Source: Rhizocola hellebori (GTDB lineage: Bacteria; Actinomycetota; Actinomycetes; Mycobacteriales; Micromonosporaceae). From it: a DNA stretch of 64,000 bases. The notes under the pieces were generated by a model, which was not told where the DNA came from, ran no database searches, and saw nothing but the letters and a program-made list of their open reading frames with translations. A program made the position numbers and the translations under genes. Within the stretch, counting starts at the first letter, position 1. The number at the start of each line of letters is the position of its first letter. The stretch spans positions 1-64,000 of the forward strand of contig NZ_BONY01000008.1 in NCBI RefSeq assembly GCF_016862955.1, given 5' to 3'. Positions 43,955-50,921 of the stretch are shown piece after piece.

Positions 43955-45052
43955 ATGGTGAAACAACGACCGTCGCTCCTGGACGTGCTGGCACGGGGGT
44001 GGCCGCTGCTGGCCGCGGTGGCCCTCGTTTTGACCTGGGGCCGCACGCTGCCCACGTGGCTGGTGGCAGTGGTCGCGCTGGTGCTGGCCGGAGCGGTGCT
44101 ATCGGCGGTGCACCACGCGGAGGTGGTGGCGCATCGGGTCGGCGAGCCGTTCGGCTCTCTCGTGCTTGCGGTCGCGGTCACCATCATCGAGGTCGCGCTC
44201 ATCGTCACGCTGATGATCTCCGGTGGGGAGAACTCATCGTCATTGGCGCGCGACACCGTCTTCGCCGCGGCGATGATCACTATGAACGGCATCCTGGGAC
44301 TCAGCCTGCTCATCGGCGCACGTCGCTACCATCTTGTCAATTTCAACGCTGAGGGTACGGGCGGCGCGCTGGCCACCGTGACTGCCCTGGCCACGCTCAG
44401 CCTGGTCGTGCCCACCTTCACCACAAGCCATCCCGGGCCCCAGTTCTCCGGGCCGCAGCTGGTCTTCGCCGCTTGCGCTTCGCTTTTCCTTTACGGCTCC
44501 TTCGTGCTGACCCAAACGGTCCGCCATCGTGACTTCTTCCTGCCCGTGACCGCCTCCGGCGAGCTGGCCGAGCAGGACCATGCCGAACCGCCGACCCCCA
44601 AAGCCACCTGGACCAGCGTTGGCCTGCTGCTGGTGGCGCTGGTCGCCGTCGTCGGGCTGGCCAAGGTGGAGTCGCCCGCGATCGAGGCGGGCGTAAGAGC
44701 GGCCGGCTATCCGCTGTCGTTCGTCGGCGTGGTCATCGCGATGCTCGTACTCTTGCCCGAATCCCTGGCCGCCGCGCGGGCGGCCGGGCGCAACCGGATC
44801 CAGATCAGCATCAACCTGGCGCTCGGCTCAGCGATGGCCAGCATCGGCCTGACCATCCCAGCCATCGCCATCGCGTCAATCTGGCTCGACGGACCCCTGC
44901 TGCTGGGTCTGGGCGCGACGCAGACGGTGCTGCTGGCCCTGACCATCGTGGTCAGCGTGTTGACAGTGGTGCCGGGCCGGGCGACCCGCCTCCAGGCCAC
45001 CGTGCACCTCATACTCTTCGGCGCCTTCATCTTTCTCTCCATCAAGCCCTAG
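43955..45052 (+). CDS. ChaA-type calcium/sodium:proton antiporter
   Basis: 365-aa membrane protein with about 11 helices. The two alpha-repeat motifs of the CaCA superfamily are visible: GEPFGSLVLAVAVTIIEVAL in the first half and NLALGSAMASIGLTIPAIAI in the second, with the ion-binding Glu in TIIEVALI. The second repeat has Ser/Thr where some relatives have Glu, as ChaA proteins can. A hydrophilic loop (residues about 205-225) separates the halves. ATG at 43955 (GTG at 43952 is an alternative). Likely role: extrusion of calcium or sodium at high pH. Monocistronic. Confidence 0.88.
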   Translation: MVKQRPSLLDVLARGWPLLAAVALVLTWGRTLPTWLVAVVALVLAGAVLSAVHHAEVVAHRVGEPFGSLVLAVAVTIIEVALIVTLMISGGENSSSLARDTVFAAAMITMNGILGLSLLIGARRYHLVNFNAEGTGGALATVTALATLSLVVPTFTTSHPGPQFSGPQLVFAACASLFLYGSFVLTQTVRHRDFFLPVTASGELAEQDHAEPPTPKATWTSVGLLLVALVAVVGLAKVESPAIEAGVRAAGYPLSFVGVVIAMLVLLPESLAAARAAGRNRIQISINLALGSAMASIGLTIPAIAIASIWLDGPLLLGLGATQTVLLALTIVVSVLTVVPGRATRLQATVHLILFGAFIFLSIKP

Positions 45053-45129
45053 CCAGATCGATCCGACCTTCCAAAATGGACAGCGATACCGGCTCGCCAA
45101 CGTGTCTACGGGTACGTAAGCTCGCCGGA

Positions 45130-45636
45130 ATGTCGACATGGATCATGCCCGAGCGCCACGAGCCGCCGCACAACCCGATCGACGAGCGGGCTGCGCTCGA
45201 AGACCGTCTCGAGTTCCAGCGCACCACATTGCTGCGCAAATGTGGCGGGCTGACGCCGGAGCAACTGGCGCTGCGGTCGGTGCCGCCGTCGAAGCTGTCG
45301 CTGCTTGGCCTTGTTCGGCACATGTCTGGGGTAGAGGCCTGGTTCCATTCCTACGACGGCCAACCTGATCACGAGTTCTTCTCGAACTACGGGCAGGGCT
45401 CGACAGACGGATTCGACGACATCGACATCACGCGCGCCGCGGACGACCTCGCCAGCTATCAGGCCAGTGTCGCCCGTTCGCGGGCGGCCGTGGCCGGACA
45501 TAGCCTCGACGACGCCTGTCCCGGAGAGAACTACACGCTACGGTGGATCTACCTGCACATGATCGAGGAGTACGCGCGCCACAACGGCCACGCGGATCTC
45601 CTCCGCGAACGCCTCGACGGCACCACGGGCGAATAG
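45130..45636 (+). CDS. DinB-fold protein (DUF664 type)
   Basis: 168 aa from ATG 45130; an open frame begins 18 codons earlier, but MSTWIMPERHEPP fits family starts. The four-helix DinB-like fold shows a metal-ligand pattern: His in LVRHMSGVE and the pair in HMIEEYARHNGHADLLRE. Actinobacterial members act as, or resemble, thiol-dependent (mycothiol) S-transferases; the substrate is unknown. It sits 77 bp after the antiporter on the same strand and converges on the PQQ-propeller gene with an 18-bp gap. Confidence 0.85.
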   Translation: MSTWIMPERHEPPHNPIDERAALEDRLEFQRTTLLRKCGGLTPEQLALRSVPPSKLSLLGLVRHMSGVEAWFHSYDGQPDHEFFSNYGQGSTDGFDDIDITRAADDLASYQASVARSRAAVAGHSLDDACPGENYTLRWIYLHMIEEYARHNGHADLLRERLDGTTGE

Positions 45637-45654
45637 GACCTGGGCGGCCTGGGC

Positions 45655-46920
45655 TCAGTTGACCCGCCATACGGACAGGGTTTGGGGCTGGGTGCGGCAA
45701 CTGAACGCGTAACCCTCGCTGGAACATTGCGCCATATGCTGGTCTGGCACCGAGCCCACCACCCGGAAGCCGCCTTTGTCGATCACCGCGACATAGGTCG
45801 ACGAAGGGCCGGGTGCCAGCAGGATCAGCGGGCCGCGCTTCACCATCGGCTCACCGGTCGGCTGCAGACCGATCGCCTGCCAGATCGTGGGCAGCCGGAC
45901 CAATCGCCGGCGGGTGGTGTCATAGAACTCGAGTGCGCCGCCCCCGCCGGTATCGGTGTTCATGGCGATGCCGAGCACCCCGAAATCCGTGCCCACCGCG
46001 GCCGACCACGGCCCGGCGGTGAACAGCGAGGTGCCGGTCTGCTTGTCCACCAGATCGGTACGCCCGAAAAGGCCGTCGCACCACACGACGACACAGTCAT
46101 AGCGCTCTCTGGCTTCGGCGATGGCGAACTGGTTGTCGACCTCGACTATGGCGCTGCCACGCCATTCCAGAACCGGCTCATCGCGCCGGAAGAAGCCAAC
46201 TTCTCGCGAGGCGAAAACTCCCTCGGCACCGACAAGGAGCGGATCGGTCAGCTCGCGCTTGATGGCGCCGGTGGACAGGTCGTATTCGGTGACCTTGCCC
46301 TGGGCCGGGTCGAGCGTGATCACCGAACGCCGCTCACGGGCGAAGAACTGTTGTGGGGCCAGGCCCAGCCGGCTCCAGATTACATGTCCGTCAAGATCGT
46401 AGACGGTCGTCTCGCCTGTCGACCCCCCATCGAAGCCGAACCTGCTCTGACCGATCGCCAGATCGCCGAGGACCATCAGCGAAGTCGGGGCACGCCACTT
46501 TTCCGCGCCGGTGGCCGGGTCGAGCACCACTGTGCTCAATGACCCGCGCTGACTTTCGGCGTATCCGACGACGGTGAGCAGGCCACCCTGAATCTGGATC
46601 GCGGGGCGCACCAACCCGGCGCTCAGGCTCCACCTCGGCCGTGCGGTCTCCTGATCGAAAGCGATCACCGAACCCGTGTCGACGATCATCAGCAGGTCGC
46701 CTGCGGGCCTCAACTCGGTCGTGACGGTGATCGGGACCTGTGCCACCCGCGTGATCGCCGGCTGGGGATCGCCTCCGCCGGCACCCAGCATGAGCAGGCA
46801 CAACAGCGCCACTCCGGCCGCCGCGAGCCGCTTGGTGAAAGGGGTCAGCCGCTGCGGCGCGGAAGCCGGCGCTTCGGCTTGCGGCCCGAAGTTGTCGAGA
46901 TCGATGAGGGTGGTCACCAC
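45655..46920 (-). CDS. Membrane-anchored PQQ-like beta-propeller protein
   Basis: 421 aa. A GTG start (46920), a cytoplasmic N-terminus of about 30 residues, one membrane helix (AAAGVALLCLLMLGAGG) and then an extracytoplasmic propeller with repeated blocks such as GSVIAFDQETARPRWSL, TVVLDPATGAEKWR and TTVYDLDGHVIWSR. These are the W-motif blades of PQQ/WD-like propellers without evidence for bound PQQ. Disulfide candidates occur in YDCVVVWCDG and AQCSSEGYAFSC. Function unknown; possibly a surface sensor or scaffold. Separated by a hairpin from the phosphoesterase gene upstream. Confidence 0.8.
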   Translation of the reverse strand: MVTTLIDLDNFGPQAEAPASAPQRLTPFTKRLAAAGVALLCLLMLGAGGGDPQPAITRVAQVPITVTTELRPAGDLLMIVDTGSVIAFDQETARPRWSLSAGLVRPAIQIQGGLLTVVGYAESQRGSLSTVVLDPATGAEKWRAPTSLMVLGDLAIGQSRFGFDGGSTGETTVYDLDGHVIWSRLGLAPQQFFARERRSVITLDPAQGKVTEYDLSTGAIKRELTDPLLVGAEGVFASREVGFFRRDEPVLEWRGSAIVEVDNQFAIAEARERYDCVVVWCDGLFGRTDLVDKQTGTSLFTAGPWSAAVGTDFGVLGIAMNTDTGGGGALEFYDTTRRRLVRLPTIWQAIGLQPTGEPMVKRGPLILLAPGPSSTYVAVIDKGGFRVVGSVPDQHMAQCSSEGYAFSCRTQPQTLSVWRVN

Positions 46921-46977
46921 GGCGACATTCTGGCAGGCTCACGCGAAATCCGTGGTCCGTCCGATCTGCGACGCCGC

Positions 46978-47011
46978 CGCCGCGCGATCTTTGAGCTGCT
47001 CGCGCGGCGGC
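46978..47011 (-). terminator. Hairpin after the metallophosphoesterase
   Basis: CCGCCGCGCGA (46978-46988) pairs with TCGCGCGGCGG (47001-47011); 12-nt loop; 23 nt past the phosphoesterase stop on the minus strand. Confidence 0.6.
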
Positions 47012-47034
47012 TTGCGGGCCGATAACCCCACGGG

Positions 47035-47769
47035 TCAGGGGAGGTGGCGGAAGTGGGTGATGAGATGGCCGCCGGTGTACAGGTGCAGGGCCAGACCCGG
47101 TGGCAGATCCGGGTTGCCCGGCTCCGCAGACTCGAAGGGGAACTGGAGGGTCCAGGTGGTGGCGGGGGCGATGATAAGCGGGCGGCCGGCGAAGCTGGCC
47201 GCGGCGGCGGTGTGGGCATGTCCGGTCAGGACGGCCACGACGTGAGGGTGTGCTTGCAGTAGCGATGCCAGCTCGCCCGGGTTGAGCAGCGGCCAGCGAT
47301 CGGCGAGTGGATGGTGGGTCAGGACGGGCGGATGGTGAAACGCGATCACCGTCGGCCTTCCGTCCACAGCGGACAGTTGAGACTCCAGCCATTCCAAGGT
47401 TTCTGAGGCCAGGTTCCCGTCGTCTTCCCCCGGGATAGTGGAGTCGGCCATTAGCACGGCGAGGTCGCCGACGCGGTGCGCGGAGTTGATAGGCCCCGGC
47501 GACGCGGCCTCGCCGAGGAGCACCGTGCGGAAAACCTCCCGCGCGTCGTGGTTGCCCGGCCCGGCCAGGACCGGGAACGGCAGGTCGAAAAGCTTACGTG
47601 CCGCCTCGTATTCGCTCGCTGTGCCGTGATCCGCGATGTCCCCCGTTACCAGCACCGCTTCGGGCGGCGCTGGCAGATCGCGAAGGTAGGCGAAGACCCG
47701 CTCGGCACGTCTGTGTGCCCGATCGGTGCCGTCGAGATGCAAGTCGCTCACGTGAGCAAGGATCGTCAC
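47035..47769 (-). CDS. Calcineurin-like metallophosphoesterase
   Basis: 244 aa. The GTG at 47769 gives the usual N-terminus (VTILAHVSDLHLDG) and has AGGA 8 nt upstream; the much longer open frame overlaps the divergent gene and lacks homology. All metal-site blocks are present: SDLHLDG (DxH), TGDIADHG (GD), GPGNHD (GNH), FHHPPV and TGHAHTA (GHxH). It resembles 3',5'-cyclic-nucleotide phosphodiesterases of the CpdA/Icc type, but specificity cannot be told from sequence. Divergent from the CGNR regulator; an operator-like cluster lies between them. Confidence 0.9.
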   Translation of the reverse strand: MTILAHVSDLHLDGTDRAHRRAERVFAYLRDLPAPPEAVLVTGDIADHGTASEYEAARKLFDLPFPVLAGPGNHDAREVFRTVLLGEAASPGPINSAHRVGDLAVLMADSTIPGEDDGNLASETLEWLESQLSAVDGRPTVIAFHHPPVLTHHPLADRWPLLNPGELASLLQAHPHVVAVLTGHAHTAAAASFAGRPLIIAPATTWTLQFPFESAEPGNPDLPPGLALHLYTGGHLITHFRHLP

Positions 47770-47780
47770 TTCGTCGGTCC

Positions 47781-47820
47781 TAACGCTAAACGCATCTTTT
47801 AACGTTAGAGACGTTAGCGT
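47781..47820. promoter_or_regulatory. Cluster of TAACG-type elements between phosphoesterase and CGNR genes
   Basis: The divergent region has TAACGCTA (47781-47788), the perfect palindrome TAACGTTA (47800-47807) and ACGTTAGCGT (47811-47820). ACGCTAA (47783-47789) and TTAGCGT (47814-47820) form a wider inverted repeat. A -10-like TATCCT (47820-47825) is 7 nt before the GTG of the CGNR gene, so the cluster would cover that promoter. Possible autoregulation by the CGNR protein; inferred. Confidence 0.5.
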
Positions 47821-47832
47821 ATCCTCGGTCCC

Positions 47833-48384
47833 GTGGACAACCCTCTGGCGCTCAGTCTGGTGAGCACGATCCGCCACGACGGCAACGGCGGTGTCGCAGA
47901 CGACCTGCCCGGCCCGGCCGAGCTGACGGCCTGGGTGCGCTCGCACGAAACGGATCTGGGGCCGTGGGCGGCAGGCTTCGTCGCCAAGGACAGGGTGTGG
48001 CGGGAGATCATCGCCCTGCGCCAGGCCGTGCGCACGCTGTTCTACCACGCCGCCGGAAGGCCCAACGACCCCCGCGATCCGGCACTTATCCTCATCAATG
48101 ACACTGCTTCCCGGGTACCCCCCAAAAGGATCCTGCAATGGGCGCCCGGCACTGAGCCGACGGTGAAAGCTGTTGTCCCACAAGAGGATTTGCCAGCCGC
48201 GCTGGCGCAGGCGGCGATCGACTTCCTCGGCGGCCCGCTATCACGGGAGCTGCGGGCCTGCCCCGCTCCACGATGTGTGCGCTTCTTCGTGCGCGAGCAC
48301 GGGCGCCAAGAATTCTGCAAGCCCTCATGCAGCAATCGCGCGAGGGCGGCGCGGCACTACGAAAAGCACGCCGGCACAAGGTGA
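47833..48384 (+). CDS. CGNR zinc-finger protein, putative transcriptional regulator
   Basis: 183 aa. The N-terminal ABATE-like domain (LALSLVSTIRHDG ... LRQAVRTLF) precedes a C-terminal zinc finger: CPAPRCVRFFV ... CKPSCSNRARAARHYEKH. The four Cys fit the CGNR finger; the name-giving tetrad is here CSNR (Ser for Gly), a common variant. Proteins of this family are thought to be stress-linked regulators binding DNA through the finger. GTG at 47833 without a ribosome-binding site and with a -10-like TATCCT 7 nt upstream, so a leaderless mRNA is likely. Confidence 0.88.
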   Translation: MDNPLALSLVSTIRHDGNGGVADDLPGPAELTAWVRSHETDLGPWAAGFVAKDRVWREIIALRQAVRTLFYHAAGRPNDPRDPALILINDTASRVPPKRILQWAPGTEPTVKAVVPQEDLPAALAQAAIDFLGGPLSRELRACPAPRCVRFFVREHGRQEFCKPSCSNRARAARHYEKHAGTR

Positions 48385-48492
48385 GGGTCATCCTCCGGTC
48401 GTAGCAGCGGCGTCGGGTACACCCGCAGTCGGAGCCGGAAAGTCATTTTCTCAGCGGACGGCACCGCGCCGCCGGCCTCGCACCATGGGGCC

Positions 48493-49314
48493 ATGACTAG
48501 TTTTCGCAACGTGCTTGGCCTCTGCTGTGCCGTGATGGCGGCCAGTCTCCTTGTCGCCTGTGACGATCCGCCCAAGCCGATCGAGACAACCGTGGGGCTG
48601 TCGGTGGCCACGTTGGTCAAGACGTCAGGGATCGTCGACACCAGCGGCAACACCTGCAACCCGGCCGTGCCTGCGGCACCCGACATCCAGGCGTTCTGGG
48701 ACGGGCTGTCGCCGGAACGCAAACGCAATCCGTTCGTCGGCTTCGAGCTGTGGCGCAACACCACCGACGGCTGCCTGACCTCGCGGCTGGACGCCTACCG
48801 GGCGCTGGTCACGTTCAACATGGCGTCGGTGAGCAGCCTCAAAGGGCTGGTCACCAAGGCCGAGCTGCACGTGCTGACCTTCGCCCTGCCGTCCGGAGTG
48901 GGCGGGTCCAATCCCGCCTGTGTGGCGATGACCGGCGGGGCCGGATCGCTGGAGCGCTTCGGCCCCTCGGCGACGCTGCCGGCGGTGAGCGGATCCGGGA
49001 CGCTGAACAAGCTCACGCCCCAGGAGTCGTTCCCCACCGGCAACACCGTCTTCACCTTCCCCCGGCCGTGGGCCTCAGGACCGGTCGCCGGTGCCGCCGA
49101 CCCGACCACCACCCTTGCCAGCGGCACCGGCGGCGCGGTGTTCACCGTCGATGTCACCGGTCAGGTCAACGCCGCCCTCAACGGCTCGTTCCCGGGCATG
49201 AGCTGGATGCTCACCAGCGCTTTCGAAGGCCCGCTGACAGCTTCCGTTCCGGCGTCAGGTGCCATCGATTGCAAGACTGCCTACAGCTTCAAGCTGGTCC
49301 TCACCCACCTGTGA
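48493..49314 (+). CDS. Putative secreted lipoprotein of unknown function
   Basis: 273 aa. A lipoprotein-type signal peptide ends with the lipobox LLVAC (Cys at about residue 23). The mature domain has repeated beta-strand patterns and several Cys (NTCNPA, DGCLTS, PACVAM, IDCKTA), probably disulfide-bonded. Segments such as KAELHVLTFALPS and FTVDVTGQVNAALNG are like the structural DNRLRE/carbohydrate-side beta-sandwich proteins found on actinobacterial surfaces, but I do not assign a family. It is followed 12 bp later by the YjbR-like gene on the same strand. Confidence 0.75.
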   Translation: MTSFRNVLGLCCAVMAASLLVACDDPPKPIETTVGLSVATLVKTSGIVDTSGNTCNPAVPAAPDIQAFWDGLSPERKRNPFVGFELWRNTTDGCLTSRLDAYRALVTFNMASVSSLKGLVTKAELHVLTFALPSGVGGSNPACVAMTGGAGSLERFGPSATLPAVSGSGTLNKLTPQESFPTGNTVFTFPRPWASGPVAGAADPTTTLASGTGGAVFTVDVTGQVNAALNGSFPGMSWMLTSAFEGPLTASVPASGAIDCKTAYSFKLVLTHL

Positions 49315-49332
49315 CCCGGTAGCCTCGTGACC

Positions 49333-49749
49333 ATGGCTGGATCGGAAGATGTTCCGCCGCCGATCGAGGATTGGTTGCGGAAGGTGTGCCTGGGGCTGCC
49401 CGGCGTCTATGAAGAGCCCGCCTGGGTCGGTGTCCGCTGGCGGGTGCGCGGCCGCACCTTCGCCCACGCCTGCACGGTCGGCTCAGACAATCCGACCTCA
49501 CACGCCCGGGTCTTCGCCACCGACGGCCCGGTGTGCGTGGTGACGTTCAGGGCGCCGGCCGACGAGGTCGGCGGCCTGATCGGCTCCGGATTCCCGTTCT
49601 ACTGGCCGGGCTGGGGCGTCAACGTCGTCGGGATGGTCCTCAATGCGCAGACCGATTGGAGCGAGGTGGCAGAGCTGCTCGTCGACAGCTACTGCGTACA
49701 AGCGCCGAAGAAACTAGCTCGTCTCGTCGACAGGCCATCTGGCCATTAG
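49333..49749 (+). CDS. MmcQ/YjbR-family protein
   Basis: 138 aa from ATG 49333 (GTG 49327 also possible). It shows the YjbR signature layout: a start helix with LRKVCLGLPGVYEEPAW, a central sheet including WRVRGRTFAHAC and CVVTFRAP, and the C-terminal helix region WSEVAELLVDSYCVQAPKKL. The family has a double-wing DNA-binding-like fold; the biological role is unknown. Its stop codon is 1 bp from that of the convergent secreted-protein gene. Confidence 0.85.
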   Translation: MAGSEDVPPPIEDWLRKVCLGLPGVYEEPAWVGVRWRVRGRTFAHACTVGSDNPTSHARVFATDGPVCVVTFRAPADEVGGLIGSGFPFYWPGWGVNVVGMVLNAQTDWSEVAELLVDSYCVQAPKKLARLVDRPSGH

Positions 49750-49750
49750 C

Positions 49751-50269
49751 TCAGTCACAGCGCGCCGCGGCCGGGGTCCTCCTGAAGACGCCGTCGCGGC
49801 CCTTGACGTACCCGCCCCAGTAGCGGAACTGGTCGCCCTCGGTGCTGCGGGTGCTGAGGTAGGTGTAATGGTTGGAGCCGGAGTTGAAGTCCGTCGTCCC
49901 GCACAGGGAGCTGCTGTTGGGGGCCAGCACTTCCCGGTTGAGGTCCACGTCGCTCATCTCCTCGCTGGCGCTGTTACACCGGACAGCCGCCGCACCCCGG
50001 TAGCTGATCAGACCGCTGGAGTTGGATTGGTAGGTGTAATGCCAGAAGCGGTAGGTGCCCGGCGAGGCGACATACTCCCCCACGTAGCTCGCCTGGTGAT
50101 AGCCGACGATGATGATCTGGCCACCGGCCTCGATGTCGATTTCGGGCACAGAGTAGCTGGCGGTGCCGCAGCGGATGGAAGCTGCGGCCGACGCCGGAGC
50201 CGCGGCGAGCACGGTGACACCGACGGAGGTGATGGCGATGGCCAAGACGGCCGCGAGTTTGCGCCTCAT
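49751..50269 (-). CDS. Secreted protein of unknown function
   Basis: 172 aa from ATG 50269, chosen because GAAGGGAT lies 7 nt upstream and the signal peptide (MRRKLAAVLAIAITSVGV ... ASA) begins here. The mature part has four Cys (IRCGTA, VRCNSA, SLCGTT, ARCD), many Ser/Tyr/Gly and beta-strand patterns, suggesting a small disulfide-linked beta fold. I know no family. It is convergent with the YjbR-like gene. Confidence 0.75.
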   Translation of the reverse strand: MRRKLAAVLAIAITSVGVTVLAAAPASAAASIRCGTASYSVPEIDIEAGGQIIIVGYHQASYVGEYVASPGTYRFWHYTYQSNSSGLISYRGAAAVRCNSASEEMSDVDLNREVLAPNSSSLCGTTDFNSGSNHYTYLSTRSTEGDQFRYWGGYVKGRDGVFRRTPAAARCD

Positions 50270-50491
50270 CGTTGTATCCCTTCGATTGCGGATGTGTGAA
50301 ACGACCGTATTGACGCGGGTCACAGTCATCTCAACGCCGGTTCAGGGCGGGATCACACGCGGGCTTCACTCGACGCGACTCGCGGCCATGATCGGAGGTC
50401 GGCAATGATGAGGCAACCGACGCTGTTCCTGACGGATTCGCTACATGGGACGCGTGGTGCGGATACCGTTGGCCGCCATCGATCTCCTGAG

Positions 50492-50818
50492 CTATGTTGC
50501 CGCTGAGCGGTTGCGGTTGGCGTCGATTGCTTGCCTGATGAGCTGGGCGACGAACTGTTCATCCTCTTGCCTCGCCTGCACGGTGACCCAGTCTGAGCTG
50601 CCTCGCAGCTGCACCCTCGGATCGGCCTTGAGCGTGTCGCGATTTTCGCGGATGACCGATCGCGTGAGCCGCAGGTCGAGCACGTCGTGGTTTTCGAAAT
50701 GAGCGATTTCCCTGCCGTCCAGCCAATAGCCGAGATCGTCCTTGTACCGCGACGGCGCCTCAGCGACCTCACCCGTGCTCAGGATCAGCTCGCGAATCCA
50801 TTCACTCGATCGCACCAT
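50492..50818 (-). CDS. Luciferase-domain (DUF5519-like) small protein
   Basis: 108 aa. The pattern GREIAHFENHDVLDLRL, RDTLKADPRVQLRGSSDWVT and a final helix EDEQFVAQLIRQAID matches the small 'luciferase domain' proteins related to fungal luciferase, as I recall the family. It normally has a conserved Gly-His and a Trp-Val motif, both present here (AHFEN, DWVT). Enzymatic activity is unknown. ATG at 50818. A 222-bp non-coding gap lies downstream. Confidence 0.65.
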   Translation of the reverse strand: MVRSSEWIRELILSTGEVAEAPSRYKDDLGYWLDGREIAHFENHDVLDLRLTRSVIRENRDTLKADPRVQLRGSSDWVTVQARQEDEQFVAQLIRQAIDANRNRSAAT

Positions 50819-50874
50819 GCGCAGTGCTTACCACAGGGCTACGACAGCCCACCCGGCGAGACGCGCAGAAAGAA

Positions 50875-50909
50875 CCGCGGCCACCGGCTCAGCGAACCGG
50901 TGACCGCGG
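50875..50909 (-). terminator. Hairpin after the M14 carboxypeptidase
   Basis: CCGCGGCCACCGG (50875-50887) pairs with CCGGTGACCGCGG (50897-50909) with one mismatch; 9-nt loop; 12 nt past the carboxypeptidase stop on the minus strand. Confidence 0.6.
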
Positions 50910-50921
50910 CTTCGAAAGGTG

